DNA from: a virus
Length of the DNA stretch: 64,000 bases
IMG/VR virus record: IMGVR_UViG_3300047558_000238
Location: 43,310-107,309 of that record
Direction: 5' to 3' (one strand)
In this document: piece by piece, positions 45,143 through 52,609 of the stretch
How the letters are laid out: the number at the start of each line of letters is the position of its first letter
Numbering within the stretch: position 1 is the first letter of the stretch
Notes under the pieces: model-generated
The model's database searches: none
Seen by the model: only the letters and a program-made list of their open reading frames with translations
What the model was told of the DNA's origin: nothing
Translations under genes and position numbers: made by a program

Positions 45143-45493
45143 GTGGGTAGGAAGAAAAAGGTAGTACAGTCTGGTCCACGGCCTAACGATGAATGGGTCT
45201 ATTTGACTGAGATGCAGATTAATGGGCGCAATGTTACCAAGGGTACCGAACTAAAAATTTCTGGTGAGCGAGGTCGATTTCGCTTTGTTCAGTTTGTAAA
45301 AACTGATAAAGAAATTGAATGGATTGATGTCTGGGGCGGCCCTAAGGGTGCGGAAACTATGAGAAGCTTCAAACTAGATCGAGTAAAGCGCGTTCACTAT
45401 AAAAACCAAACTGTTGGTAATCTGTCGCTTGAATATAAAGCAAAACGTGCTGCTATAAAAGCAGAAAAAGAATCCGAGACAACTTCTGATTAG
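45143..45493 (+). CDS. hypothetical actinophage protein
   Basis: This is a 116-residue basic protein with a GTG start behind AAGGAGACTGG. RPNDEWVYLTEMQINGRNVTKGTELKISGERGRFRFVQFV and EWIDVWGGPKG suggest a small beta-barrel. The sequence then turns helical and charged (KAKRAAIKAEKES). I recognise the layout from actinophages but no function. Confidence 0.55.
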   Translation: MGRKKKVVQSGPRPNDEWVYLTEMQINGRNVTKGTELKISGERGRFRFVQFVKTDKEIEWIDVWGGPKGAETMRSFKLDRVKRVHYKNQTVGNLSLEYKAKRAAIKAEKESETTSD

Positions 45494-45513
45494 GAATAAT
45501 CTAATAGTCCCTG

Positions 45514-45519
45514 TATACT
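45514..45519 (+). promoter_or_regulatory. -10 element (TATACT) with TTAGGA -35
   Basis: TTAGGA (45490-45495) lies 18 bp upstream of TATACT. The leader carries a small ACCC/GGGT hairpin before the ribosome-binding site at about 45562. Confidence 0.55.
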
Positions 45520-45571
45520 AGAGATACCCCGAGCACGGGTTCTAACTAATACAAACACTGAGGAGCACAAA

Positions 45572-46003
45572 GTGTCTTTATCTTCACCAGTCCCTGAACG
45601 TATGGCCGCTAGAAAAGCCTACTGGGAGTACAATAAATACCGAGAACTACTTAAAAACATGGGAGACATCGAGCTAGTCCCGTTCGATGAGGTTGCAGAC
45701 CATCTAGATATGGATCTAGAGTCCTGGCAGTCCGGATCTCTCTACCCTCTTCATCCTGTCTTTCTACTGGCAGAGCACTTTATGTCAGAAGATGGTAGTG
45801 GTTATGAAAGGCCGTACGTTAATATCCACTGGCGTGGGAATACTATGCTTATTCCAGCGTACTCGGAGTACGGAGATGTATACCTTATTGCTTTAGGATT
45901 TCATAAAGGAGAGACAAAAACCGGACTTGTTAGGTTTATCAACCCTCCAACTGAAACTAAAGAAAAACTACTGGAGATTGTCCAGATGTACGAGACGCGC
46001 TAA
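45572..46003 (+). CDS. hypothetical protein
   Basis: This is a 143-residue protein with a GTG start behind GAGGAG. YEWNKYRELLKN-type helices are followed by a beta-rich half (RPYVNIHWRGNTMLIPAYSEYGDVYLIALGFH). No family is recognised. It is co-transcribed with dUTPase, 19 nt downstream. Confidence 0.55.
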   Translation: MSLSSPVPERMAARKAYWEYNKYRELLKNMGDIELVPFDEVADHLDMDLESWQSGSLYPLHPVFLLAEHFMSEDGSGYERPYVNIHWRGNTMLIPAYSEYGDVYLIALGFHKGETKTGLVRFINPPTETKEKLLEIVQMYETR

Positions 46004-46022
46004 GACAAGGAAAAAAAAGAAT

Positions 46023-46499
46023 ATGTGTAATGGTTCATGCAGATGTGGTAGAGCAGACGGCCCTACCGTTAATATTCAGCTAATCGATAATGGTGTAGCT
46101 CCTGCGTACGCTAAAGCAGGGGATGCTGGTGCAGACTTAGTTGCTCGTGAAGAGGTTAGAATTCCAGCCCATCAGTGGGCACTAGTTCCTACTGGAATCA
46201 AGATTGAGATTCCTGAAGGGTATGTGGGTCTAGTACATCCTCGCAGTGGTCTTGCTCTTAAGCAGGGCATCACTGTTTTGAATACTCCTGGAACTATTGA
46301 TGCTGGCTATCGTGGTGAAGTTGGCGTTGTGTTATATAACGCTAGCCCTATTGACTTTACTGCTAAAGTTGGCGATAGAATTGCTCAGCTGGTTATCCAG
46401 AAAGTAGAGACTGCTAACTTTAAAATAGTAGACGCGCTAACTGATACTGATCGCGGATTAGGTGGATTCGGATCTACAGGTGTAGAATTGAATAGCTAA
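46023..46499 (+). CDS. dut: deoxyuridine triphosphatase (dUTPase)
   Basis: This is a 158-residue protein. The start is at ATG 46023, with AAGG upstream. All five trimeric dUTPase motifs are present: AGDAGADL, HPRSGLA, GTIDAGYRGEV, RIAQLV and RGLGGFGSTG. It hydrolyses dUTP to dUMP, which ThyX can use. An added Cys-rich N-terminus (MCNGSCRCGRADG) is unusual and might bind a metal. Confidence 0.94.
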   Translation: MCNGSCRCGRADGPTVNIQLIDNGVAPAYAKAGDAGADLVAREEVRIPAHQWALVPTGIKIEIPEGYVGLVHPRSGLALKQGITVLNTPGTIDAGYRGEVGVVLYNASPIDFTAKVGDRIAQLVIQKVETANFKIVDALTDTDRGLGGFGSTGVELNS

Positions 46500-46506
46500 A
46501 TAGCTA

Positions 46507-46580
46507 GGTCCTGTAGCTCAGTTGGTTAGAGCGCCGCCCTGTCACGGCGGAGGTCGACGGTTCAAGCCCGTTCAGGATCG
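46507..46580 (+). tRNA. tRNA-Asp (GTC)
   Basis: Acceptor GGTCCTG/CAGGATC, anticodon stem CCGCC/GGCGG with loop CTGTCAC, and a complete T-arm are present. CCA is not encoded. Confidence 0.95.
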
Positions 46581-46585
46581 CGTTA

Positions 46586-46657
46586 GGCCTCATAGTTTAT
46601 CGGTTAGAACGCCGCCCTTTCACGGCGGAAGGGCGAGTTCGATTCTCGCTGAGGCTG
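46586..46657 (+). tRNA. tRNA-Glu (TTC)
   Basis: Acceptor GGCCTCA/TGAGGCT (with a terminal G-U), anticodon stem CCGCC/GGCGG with loop CTTTCAC, and T-arm GCGAG-TTCGATT-CTCGC are present. It shares its anticodon stem with the adjacent tRNA-Asp. Confidence 0.93.
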
Positions 46658-46675
46658 CGACACAACTAAATACTT

Positions 46676-46751
46676 GCCTCCTTAGCTCAGTTGGTAGAGC
46701 GCGATACTTGTAATATCGATGTCATCGGTTCGATTCCGGTAGGGGGCTCCA
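46676..46751 (+). tRNA. tRNA-Thr (TGT)
   Basis: Acceptor GCCTCCT/AGGGGGC and anticodon stem CGATA/TATCG with loop CTTGTAA are present. The 3' CCA is encoded. Confidence 0.95.
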
Positions 46752-46797
46752 ACAGGCAGAGATACTGTCTCGGAGGCATCTGAGATAAGTCAAACCT

Positions 46798-46880
46798 GGA
46801 GCTATAGTGTTAGGGGCAGCACGCGGAGGTCTGAATGCAGGACATAATCCGAAGCCTTGGTTCGAATCCAAGTAGCTCAA
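46798..46880 (+). tRNA. interrupted tRNA-like gene (CAT anticodon position)
   Basis: Acceptor GGAGCTA/TAGCTCA pairs in six of seven positions (the terminal G-A does not pair). The D-arm is GTGT/GCAC and the T-arm is a normal CTTGG-TTCGAAT-CCAAG. The anticodon stem CGGA/TCCG equals that of the nearby tRNA-Met. The loop, however, is 20 nt instead of 7 and ends in CATAA, so about 13 nt are inserted. It may be a degraded gene or a tRNA with an insertion or intron. Confidence 0.5.
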
Positions 46881-46896
46881 TTTAACTAAATAATAT

Positions 46897-46984
46897 GGAA
46901 GCGTGGCCGAGCGGCCTAAGGCGGCAGTCTTGAAAACTGTTGTAGTGAAAGCTACCGTGGGTTCAAATCCTACCGCTTCCGCCA
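46897..46984 (+). tRNA. tRNA-Ser (TGA)
   Basis: Acceptor GGAAGCG/CGCTTCC, anticodon stem GCAGT/ACTGT with loop CTTGAAA, a long variable arm and an encoded CCA are present. It abuts the next tRNA without a spacer. Confidence 0.95.
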
Positions 46985-47058
46985 CGAGACTTAGCTCAGC
47001 CGGTTAGAGCAGCGGACTCATAATCCGTCGGTCGTGGGTTCAAGTCCCACAGTCTCGA
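46985..47058 (+). tRNA. tRNA-Met (CAT)
   Basis: Acceptor CGAGACT/AGTCTCG, anticodon stem CGGA/TCCG (plus a G-T pair) with loop CTCATAA, and T-arm GTGGG-TTCAAGT-CCCAC are present. Initiator, elongator or Ile2 identity cannot be decided. Confidence 0.93.
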
Positions 47059-47063
47059 CTTGG

Positions 47064-47618
47064 TTATGGCAGCATGTCATAAAAGAAAACTAGTAGGTTT
47101 ACTCTAGAGCCTTTAGTAATTAAGTTGACTCCGTGTGATACATAGTATCCAGGAAAGAGAACTAAACTACCTGGCTTTGGCTTAACCTGAGCACCTTGGT
47201 CGTCAAAAAGCAGCTCTCCGCCTTCGTAATCATCGTTCAATAAGATGCTACAGACATGCGAACGCTTTTTCCCATCAAACTCTCCATCTGGGTTAGGGTC
47301 TTCATCTTTATGGGACGGCAGGAATGCTCCTTGGTCCATTACGTTTCCGAAGATTCTGCTAAATACAAACTCTCCATGCATCTCGTAAGTTGATATGTAA
47401 TAGTCCCTAATTTTTTCTACTAGACTCTCTAGCTTTCGCTCGGGGTCTTGGTGGATTGGGTAGTACCCTTGAGCAAGAGTGTGGTTGTCGAAGAACCCCA
47501 TGCCTCTGAAATTTGGTTTTGGGTCTGGTGATGAATTGTCTAGTACTATGCTAAGCAGCTGTGCACATTCTTCAGCTGTGAAGAAGTCTTCGATAATCTC
47601 AAAGGTGCGCTCACTCAT
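47064..47618 (-). CDS. 2OG-Fe(II) oxygenase (P4H-like)
   Basis: This is a 184-residue protein, the shortest of the set. The iron ligands are HKD (PSHKDEDPNPDG) and YVSHGVNLI. The signature is ILLNDDYEGGELLFDDQGAQVKPKPG, and the 2OG Arg is in KGSRVNLLVFFYD. It lies alone between tRNA genes on the opposite strand. The N-terminal domain is short (IIEDFFTAEECAQLLSIVL). Confidence 0.9.
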   Translation of the reverse strand: MSERTFEIIEDFFTAEECAQLLSIVLDNSSPDPKPNFRGMGFFDNHTLAQGYYPIHQDPERKLESLVEKIRDYYISTYEMHGEFVFSRIFGNVMDQGAFLPSHKDEDPNPDGEFDGKKRSHVCSILLNDDYEGGELLFDDQGAQVKPKPGSLVLFPGYYVSHGVNLITKGSRVNLLVFFYDMLP

Positions 47619-47663
47619 TTGGCATTTTCCATTCTATTAAGTACACTTATATTTTACAGCCAC

Positions 47664-47749
47664 CCTCCCGTGGTGAAACTGGTAGACGCGCTAGACTTAA
47701 AATCTGGTTCCGTAAAGGAGTGTCGGTTCGATCCCGACCGGGAGGACCA
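47664..47749 (+). tRNA. tRNA-Leu (TAA)
   Basis: Acceptor CCTCCCG/CGGGAGG, anticodon loop CTTAAAA, a long variable arm and an encoded CCA are present. Confidence 0.95.
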
Positions 47750-47750
47750 A

Positions 47751-47823
47751 CCCCACGTAGCTCAGTGGATAGAGCAGCGGCCTTCTAATCCGCTGGTCGT
47801 AGGTTCGATTCCTACCGTGGGGG
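47751..47823 (+). tRNA. tRNA-Arg (TCT)
   Basis: Acceptor CCCCACG/CGTGGGG, anticodon loop CTTCTAA and T-arm GTAGG-TTCGATT-CCTAC are present. The last base pair of the anticodon stem is a mismatch (C-T). Confidence 0.93.
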
Positions 47824-47829
47824 CTCTGG

Positions 47830-47835
47830 TAAAAT
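47830..47835 (+). promoter_or_regulatory. -10 element (TAAAAT) of a leaderless gene
   Basis: TAAAAT ends 6 nt before the ATG at 47842, right after tRNA-Arg. Confidence 0.5.
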
Positions 47836-47841
47836 AGGTAG

Positions 47842-48075
47842 ATGTCCCTAAAAAATCTCCCGGGGGATCTTCCTGATGACTACGCTAAGTTGAAAGACTT
47901 AGTCGATCAGGCGGTCCATAGAGCTATTGAGTTAGCTGAGTCTGCTCAGCGATTTGAGTTTTTTCAGGCGCTTCGAGATTTAATTCAAGAAAAAGACCTA
48001 GCTGGAGATCAGATTGCTGTAGATACTCTTAACTGGGCCTGTGAGCAGATAGCTTCTAGAATTCCGCTAGATTAG
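47842..48075 (+). CDS. small helical hypothetical protein
   Basis: This is a 77-residue, nearly all-helical protein (YAKLKDLVDQAVHRAIELAESAQRFEFFQALRDLI). It has no ribosome-binding site and a -10 box at leaderless spacing. No family is recognised. It precedes thyX. Confidence 0.55.
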   Translation: MSLKNLPGDLPDDYAKLKDLVDQAVHRAIELAESAQRFEFFQALRDLIQEKDLAGDQIAVDTLNWACEQIASRIPLD

Positions 48076-48104
48076 TTGGAATACTTCACGTCACGCTATA
48101 GGAT
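48076..48104 (+). promoter_or_regulatory. thyX promoter
   Basis: TTGGAA (48076-48081), a 17-bp spacer and TAGGAT (48099-48104) end 6 nt before the GTG at 48111, so the thyX mRNA is predicted to be leaderless. Confidence 0.65.
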
Positions 48105-48110
48105 TGTGGT

Positions 48111-48821
48111 GTGACCGATATTACTTTTAGATCTGATGTAACCGTTGAACTTATCCAGTCCATGGGAGGAGATGAAGCAGTTGTTAGAAGTGCTCGTGTT
48201 TCTACCACTAGTGGTACTACTGGTGATCTTAGTTTGGGCGAACGAGAAAAAGGACTAATCAACTTTTTGATGCGTGACCGACACGGCACGCCGTTCGAAC
48301 ACAATGGTTTCACCTTCTATATCGAAGCACCAATCTTTGTGTTCCGTGAGTTTATGCGCCACCGTATGGCTTCATATAATGAAGAATCAGGACGATACAA
48401 GGAACTAGAGCCAGTCTTCTATGTGCCTGGCGATGACCGTAACTTAATTCAGGTTGGTAAACCAGGCGCATATACTTTCGAACCTGGCAGCTATTCTCAG
48501 GTTAAAAATGCTCAGGCTCTGACTCGTCTATCTAGCGAACGTTCCTATGAGCTATACAAGAAGATGCTTAGTGAGGGTATTGCTCGTGAAGTTGCTCGTG
48601 GAGTGCTTCCAGTAAATACTTATTCGAGTATGTACGTCACTATGAACGCACGCTCACTAATGAATTTTTTGAGCCTGCGCACCATGCGAGAAGGTACGCA
48701 CTTTCCTTCGTTCCCGCAGCGAGAGATCGAGATGGTAGCTGAGAAGATGGAATGCTTCTTTGCTGAGAAGATGCCAATTACTTATGAAACCTTTAACAAG
48801 AATGGTCGCGTGGCTCCGTAA
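48111..48821 (+). CDS. thyX: flavin-dependent thymidylate synthase
   Basis: This is a 236-residue protein. The ThyX signature RHRxxSxNExSxRY is present as RHRMASYNEESGRY. RHGTPFEHNGFTFYIEAP and NARSLMNFLSLR are further family blocks. It converts dUMP to dTMP with FAD and methylene-tetrahydrofolate, downstream of dUTPase. The GTG start lies directly behind its promoter. The stop overlaps the next start as TAATG. Confidence 0.96.
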   Translation: MTDITFRSDVTVELIQSMGGDEAVVRSARVSTTSGTTGDLSLGEREKGLINFLMRDRHGTPFEHNGFTFYIEAPIFVFREFMRHRMASYNEESGRYKELEPVFYVPGDDRNLIQVGKPGAYTFEPGSYSQVKNAQALTRLSSERSYELYKKMLSEGIAREVARGVLPVNTYSSMYVTMNARSLMNFLSLRTMREGTHFPSFPQREIEMVAEKMECFFAEKMPITYETFNKNGRVAP

Positions 48822-49102
48822 TGCTAGACATTGATCCAGTACATGAAGAAGCAAAGGGTCGTAAGACCGCAGCGAGTCTAGCTATCAATAAAGCAATGAC
48901 TGCTAGAAGAGTTGCAGAAGAGTCGTTTGAAAACTCTCTTGATGCTGCTTTTGAGTCTGGTTGGGAGCTAGGCATTATCGATGAGCGTAGTCGTGTAGCC
49001 GATATTCTTACTGCCTTAGAGCGTCGCTTGACAGATTCTGAAGAAGATGCTAAGCTCACTATCGAAATCATAAGAAAGCTGATTTCTACAGATTCTGACT
49101 AG
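48821..49102 (+). CDS. hypothetical helical protein
   Basis: This is a 93-residue protein with the helical segments AKGRKTAASLAINKAMTARRVAEESFENSLDAAFESGWELGIID and ADILTALERRLTD. It is coupled to thyX by a TAATG overlap. No family is recognised. Confidence 0.55.
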   Translation: MLDIDPVHEEAKGRKTAASLAINKAMTARRVAEESFENSLDAAFESGWELGIIDERSRVADILTALERRLTDSEEDAKLTIEIIRKLISTDSD

Positions 49103-49109
49103 GAGTGAC

Positions 49110-49340
49110 ATGGAAGAGCGACAGAACGACAATGATGAGCTTTGCTCTAGTTTTGATGAACTAATTCGTAAAGAGCACTCTCCGGTAGATAAGCAGCGTC
49201 TTATTGAAGTCTGGTCTAAGGTCCAGATTGCAGAGATTATGCAGAAGCATGCTAAAAGCCTTCTAGACTCTGCCCAAACGGATTTAGAGTTCTACAAACT
49301 AATTAGAGCTGAGCGTGAGTTAAATGACGGACTACAGTAG
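49110..49340 (+). CDS. hypothetical helical protein
   Basis: This is a 76-residue acidic helical protein (VDKQRLIEVWSKVQIAEIMQKHAKSLLDSAQTDLEF) with a GGAGTG ribosome-binding site. It overlaps the next gene by 17 nt. Function is unknown. Confidence 0.55.
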   Translation: MEERQNDNDELCSSFDELIRKEHSPVDKQRLIEVWSKVQIAEIMQKHAKSLLDSAQTDLEFYKLIRAERELNDGLQ

Positions 49341-49602
49341 TCAGCTTCGCTCGACTCGAATGCAGCTAGAGCATACTGATATCTATCTAACCTGCCATGA
49401 TGAGCTATCTTGCCGTGGCGAGTACTGCACTCTACATAAGCGTTCAGACCACTCGATGCGCTCTTTTCCGCAGCATTGGCGTGCTGATCGTGCTCTGATG
49501 GAGCGAATTTGTCCTCATGGGGTTGGCCACCCTGACCCTGATGATATCTATCTAGACCTAAATGAACGCGGTGTCCACGGTTGTGATGGTTGCTGTGGCT
49601 AA
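49324..49602 (+). CDS. Cys/His-rich actinophage protein
   Basis: This is a 92-residue protein. CHDELSCRGEYCTLHKRSDHSMRSFPQHWRADRALMERICPHGVGHPDPDD and a C-terminal HGCDGCCG form a conserved pattern that I associate with actinophages and actinobacteria. The many Cys and His suggest zinc binding. Function is unknown. Confidence 0.65.
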   Translation: MTDYSSQLRSTRMQLEHTDIYLTCHDELSCRGEYCTLHKRSDHSMRSFPQHWRADRALMERICPHGVGHPDPDDIYLDLNERGVHGCDGCCG

Positions 49603-49615
49603 ATTTGGTTGGTGC

Positions 49616-49644
49616 TTGACAAATCATCATGAGCTTTGTATAGT
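49616..49644 (+). promoter_or_regulatory. strong sigma70-type promoter
   Basis: TTGACA (49616-49621), a 17-bp spacer and TATAGT (49639-49644) are near consensus. It likely drives the small-protein operon starting at 49710 with about a 60-nt leader. Confidence 0.8.
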
Positions 49645-49709
49645 AAAACTTGTATCTAGCGATACCTACTGTGACTGTAAGTGTCATGAGAAGAATTCAG
49701 AGGACGTAG

Positions 49710-50180
49710 ATGATAAATAAAGAGACCCTAGACAAGATTGCAGAGATTACTCGTCTCCATGACGAAGCATTCTGGCACTTGCACCAGTTTGATGGCCATG
49801 CTAAGAGCAGTGATGGCTATGTAGCAATAAAGATTGGATTTGGTACAGTATGGGATCGCCAGGAAGAGCCAGTAGAGCCAAGTGTGAGCGTGGACATCTA
49901 TTCCTATGTAGTTGCTTCGAATACCCCTTCCTATCCAAACTTCGGGGACAGAAGCCACTACTTCGAGACGGTGGACGAAGCACTTCAGGTGATGAAGGAG
50001 TGGCACCAGAGAGCGATGAGCTACCAGCCGACAGAAGACGAGCTGAAAGAGATTGATGATTTTGCTCGTGAGATGTGTGAAGTTATTAAAGATAAAACCA
50101 CGGTCTACGAGCTAAATGATGGTGAAACTACAAAAGTTTGGCCACCAGAGAACTTTAGAGATAAAGCAAACGGAGAGTAG
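49710..50180 (+). CDS. hypothetical protein
   Basis: This is a 156-residue protein with AGAGGACGTAG before the ATG. YVAIKIGFGTVWDRQEEPVEPSVSVDIYSYVV is beta-rich. HYFETVDEALQVMKEWHQRAMSYQPTEDELKEIDDFAREM is helical. No family is recognised. It is the first gene of a tightly packed operon. Confidence 0.6.
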   Translation: MINKETLDKIAEITRLHDEAFWHLHQFDGHAKSSDGYVAIKIGFGTVWDRQEEPVEPSVSVDIYSYVVASNTPSYPNFGDRSHYFETVDEALQVMKEWHQRAMSYQPTEDELKEIDDFAREMCEVIKDKTTVYELNDGETTKVWPPENFRDKANGE

Positions 50181-50181
50181 C

Positions 50182-50475
50182 ATGGGTAAGAAAAAGTCAG
50201 AGCGTAAGGTCTACCGGGACTTCACGCTGGATGAGTTTGATGAGTTCACTCTTGGTCGTATGATTGAAGGTGCTGCTGAAGAGCGTGGCAACATTATTGC
50301 TGAGCTTCGACGTCATGCTCTAGAGCTACGTACTCTATCTAGCTACTCTAAGCTGCCTCTGCCTGAAGATGTTTTTGCTCATAGGGCTATGGGTCTAGAG
50401 ATGGCAATCTCTATTATCCAGAACTTGCCTGACCTTGAAGAGAACGTTGGTTGTCGTGAGTGTGGCGCGTTCTAG
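50182..50475 (+). CDS. hypothetical protein
   Basis: The start is set at ATG 50182, behind GGAGAG. The 97-residue product begins with a basic patch (MGKKKSERKVYRDFTLDEFDEF), is helical through AEERGNIIAELRRHALELRTL, and ends with a CRECGAF motif. Function is unknown. Confidence 0.55.
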   Translation: MGKKKSERKVYRDFTLDEFDEFTLGRMIEGAAEERGNIIAELRRHALELRTLSSYSKLPLPEDVFAHRAMGLEMAISIIQNLPDLEENVGCRECGAF

Positions 50476-50573
50476 TGGACTGTTCCAACTGCAAGATTGA
50501 ACTAACTAAAGACCCTCATGGTTGGCATGAATGTGTAAGGTGTGGAGCTATCTGGATAGGAGTTGTTGAATGA
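50475..50573 (+). CDS. 32-residue zinc-finger-like protein
   Basis: A GTG start overlaps the previous stop (TAGTG), and the stop overlaps the next ATG (ATGA). The product has CSNC and CVRC pairs 17 residues apart around HGWHE, a minimal zinc ribbon. The double coupling supports a real gene despite its size. Function is unknown. Confidence 0.6.
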   Translation: MDCSNCKIELTKDPHGWHECVRCGAIWIGVVE

Positions 50574-50893
50574 GCTACGCAAGAAGTAACGGTGTAGACA
50601 GCGATGTCTACGTCTATGAACACTGTGCTGGTTTTATTGAATGCTGTGGTTGTAGGTTAACAGCTCCAGAAGAGCATGAAGACGTTGGCTTCGCTAGATT
50701 GAGCACTGCTCGTGAGGCTCTTGCCCATTTGGAGTGGCATGTACGCGAAGGCGATAAAGTCCCTGATCGAGCCTTTGAAAGAATTAAGGAAGAGCACCCG
50801 GACCTAGACGCCGCTATTCAGCCGTATGTTACTCCACCAGAGGTTCGTGAGCGTCAGCTTAAGCGTATGCGGGAATTGTTTAACCGTGATTAG
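50570..50893 (+). CDS. hypothetical protein with N-terminal Cys cluster
   Basis: This is a 107-residue protein. YVYEHCAGFIECCGCRLTAPEEHEDVGF resembles a metal-binding knuckle. STAREALAHLEWHVREGDKVPDRAFERIKEE is helical and of a kind seen in many actinophages. It is coupled to both neighbours. Confidence 0.6.
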   Translation: MSYARSNGVDSDVYVYEHCAGFIECCGCRLTAPEEHEDVGFARLSTAREALAHLEWHVREGDKVPDRAFERIKEEHPDLDAAIQPYVTPPEVRERQLKRMRELFNRD

Positions 50894-51059
50894 GTTTCGT
50901 TGGTACCCGAAGAAGCCATTGAAGTACACTGCTTGGGATACGCACTGGGGTTGGCAGCTTTGGGGGCATAAAGGTAATGGTCTTCGTGGTCCATATAAAT
51001 GGACACTTGACATTTATTTGGGAAAGCGTATACTTGTAGTTATCTTTGGAAGGAGATAA
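50886..51059 (+). CDS. 57-residue Trp-rich hypothetical protein
   Basis: The GTG start lies inside the previous gene (8-nt overlap). RFRWYPKKPLKYTAWDTHWGW and GPYKWTLDIYLGKRILVVIF are aromatic and basic. No family is recognised. An AAGGAGATAACAA ribosome-binding site for the next gene overlaps its end. Confidence 0.5.
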   Translation: MIRFRWYPKKPLKYTAWDTHWGWQLWGHKGNGLRGPYKWTLDIYLGKRILVVIFGRR

Positions 51060-51062
51060 CAA

Positions 51063-51404
51063 ATGCCATGTCAAGTAGAGACGTATGATGATGGATATTC
51101 ACGAGCACGTGAGGCAAACGCTGAAACGCAGAAGTGGAAGAAAATTGCTGACAAGCTAACCCATGAGAACGATATTCTCCGTGAAGGTATTCTTGCTGCT
51201 GCAGAAAAGGCACCTAAGGCTTTTACCGCTAGCTTCTTGAAGAAGGTGAACCTAGATCAGGTTGCTCACCGCAAAGAAGACCTACGCCGTCTAGAGAAGA
51301 CCTTCCGTGCAGCTAAGGACGCAGAGAAGTTGGGTCTTGTTATGTTGGCTGACCCAAATAAGCCATTACAGAAGCAACTTGGATTTGATCCAGATGCTTA
51401 CTAG
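51063..51404 (+). CDS. coiled-coil hypothetical protein
   Basis: This is a 113-residue charged helical protein (REANAETQKWKKIADKLTHENDILREGILAAAEKAPK). The C-terminal part repeats Arg/Lys/Glu heptads (HRKEDLRRLEKTFRAAKDAEKL). Function is unknown. Confidence 0.55.
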   Translation: MPCQVETYDDGYSRAREANAETQKWKKIADKLTHENDILREGILAAAEKAPKAFTASFLKKVNLDQVAHRKEDLRRLEKTFRAAKDAEKLGLVMLADPNKPLQKQLGFDPDAY

Positions 51405-51525
51405 ACTTAAGTACAAATTTCGCGGATATGTTAAGCGCCGTGAAGATGAAGCTGCATTTAAGGCATTTATTGCTGGTATGCAGTATGGCAAATATCTAGC
51501 CGAGAAAGACGTGAAGTCAAAGTGA
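51394..51525 (+). CDS. 43-residue basic protein
   Basis: The ATG lies 11 nt inside the previous gene. The product (MLTRLKYKFRGYVKRRED, then FIAGMQYGKYLAEKDVK) is basic and helical. Its TGA overlaps the GTG of the kinase gene as GTGA, so it is translationally coupled. Function is unknown. Confidence 0.5.
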   Translation: MLTRLKYKFRGYVKRREDEAAFKAFIAGMQYGKYLAEKDVKSK

Positions 51526-52439
51526 AGAAGAAAAAGGTAATTATCCCCCGTGGGCTGCCAGGTTCTGGTAAGAGCACTTGGGTCAAAGAGCAGTTGGCTA
51601 CGCACCCTGCTGGCACTGCTGTTCGCTTGAACAACGATGATCTTTCTATGATGCTCTACAACGAGATGTGGGGCAATATGTTTAACAACGCGAGCAAGGA
51701 GTTGCTACATCACTTGCGCTTGGCTATGCTTAAAACTTTTCTTGCGCAGGAGTACATCACGCACATCTACGTTGATAACACCAACCTTGCACGCGCAACC
51801 GTAAAAGCTTTGCAGGATGTCACTTTGTTGGCTGGTGCTGAGTTTGTTGTTGTAGACACTTTTCTAGACGTCCCTATTGAAGAGTGCATTGAGCGTGACT
51901 CGAAGCGCGAGAAGGTTGTTGGCGGAGATGTTATTCGCAAGATGGCTGGTCAGCTGAAGGGCATTAGGTCGTGGAAGGTCCCCGAGACTCCTACGATTAA
52001 AGCGCATGACAACACTAACTCTGAGTTGGAGTCGGTAGTTCTCTGCGATATCGACGGAACTATTGCATTGATGAACGGCCGTAGCCCGTATGAGTTCGAC
52101 AAGGTTCACACGGACGTCCCTAATTTTTCTGTAGCTGCTTTGGTTGCAATGCTTAAGGCTAATGATGTTCGAGTCATCTTTATGTCTGGACGTGGCGAGG
52201 AGTCTCGCAATGAGACAACTGTCTGGTTATGGAACGAGCTAGGATTTAAGCCAGAGCTATACATGCGTGCAGCTGGAGACGTACGTCCTGACTGGATTGT
52301 CAAGTATGAGCTATTCCAGGAGCACATTGCTGGTAAGTATCATGTTTGGTTTGTACTTGACGACCGTGATCAGGTTGTTGATCTTTGGCGTCGCAAGCTT
52401 GGCCTTCCAACTTTCCAGGTAGCGGATGGTGGCTTCTAA
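51522..52439 (+). CDS. polynucleotide 5'-kinase / 3'-phosphatase (PseT-type)
   Basis: This is a 305-residue protein. The kinase domain (1-150) has the P-loop GLPGSGKST, the lid-like SKREKVVGGDVIRK and VDNTNL. The HAD phosphatase domain (170-305) has CDIDGTIAL, FMSGRGEE and FVLDDRDQVVDLW. This is the T4 Pnkp order. Together with the RNA ligase at 53266 it can heal and seal broken RNA, typically tRNA cut by host anticodon nucleases. A GTG start overlaps the previous stop. Confidence 0.93.
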   Translation: MKKKKVIIPRGLPGSGKSTWVKEQLATHPAGTAVRLNNDDLSMMLYNEMWGNMFNNASKELLHHLRLAMLKTFLAQEYITHIYVDNTNLARATVKALQDVTLLAGAEFVVVDTFLDVPIEECIERDSKREKVVGGDVIRKMAGQLKGIRSWKVPETPTIKAHDNTNSELESVVLCDIDGTIALMNGRSPYEFDKVHTDVPNFSVAALVAMLKANDVRVIFMSGRGEESRNETTVWLWNELGFKPELYMRAAGDVRPDWIVKYELFQEHIAGKYHVWFVLDDRDQVVDLWRRKLGLPTFQVADGGF

Positions 52440-52609
52440 TGAAGTGTGATTACTGCGAGAGTCAAGCTGTGTTCCGCCTATACCATCGAGATGGTTCTGA
52501 AACTGCACGCTGCGGTGAGTGCAAGAGTCCGGAGACAGTATTTAGTATCGCTAAGCTCGGTCTTGAGTTTAAGAATGATAACTACATCTATGTACGAACG
52601 GAAGACTGA
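52439..52609 (+). CDS. 56-residue zinc-ribbon protein
   Basis: It starts at an ATG overlapping the kinase stop (TAATG). CDYCES and CGECKS form a CxxC...CxxC zinc ribbon at residues 3-30, followed by the strand FKNDNYIYV. It sits between the RNA-repair genes. Function is unknown. Confidence 0.6.
   Translation: MKCDYCESQAVFRLYHRDGSETARCGECKSPETVFSIAKLGLEFKNDNYIYVRTED

Noticed and set aside
46722-46985. 87-residue minus-strand frame with a 'VGFEPT...' start
   Set aside because: It is antisense to the tRNA-Thr, interrupted tRNA and tRNA-Ser genes. This peptide type is a well-known artefact of translating the complement of tRNA T-arms.
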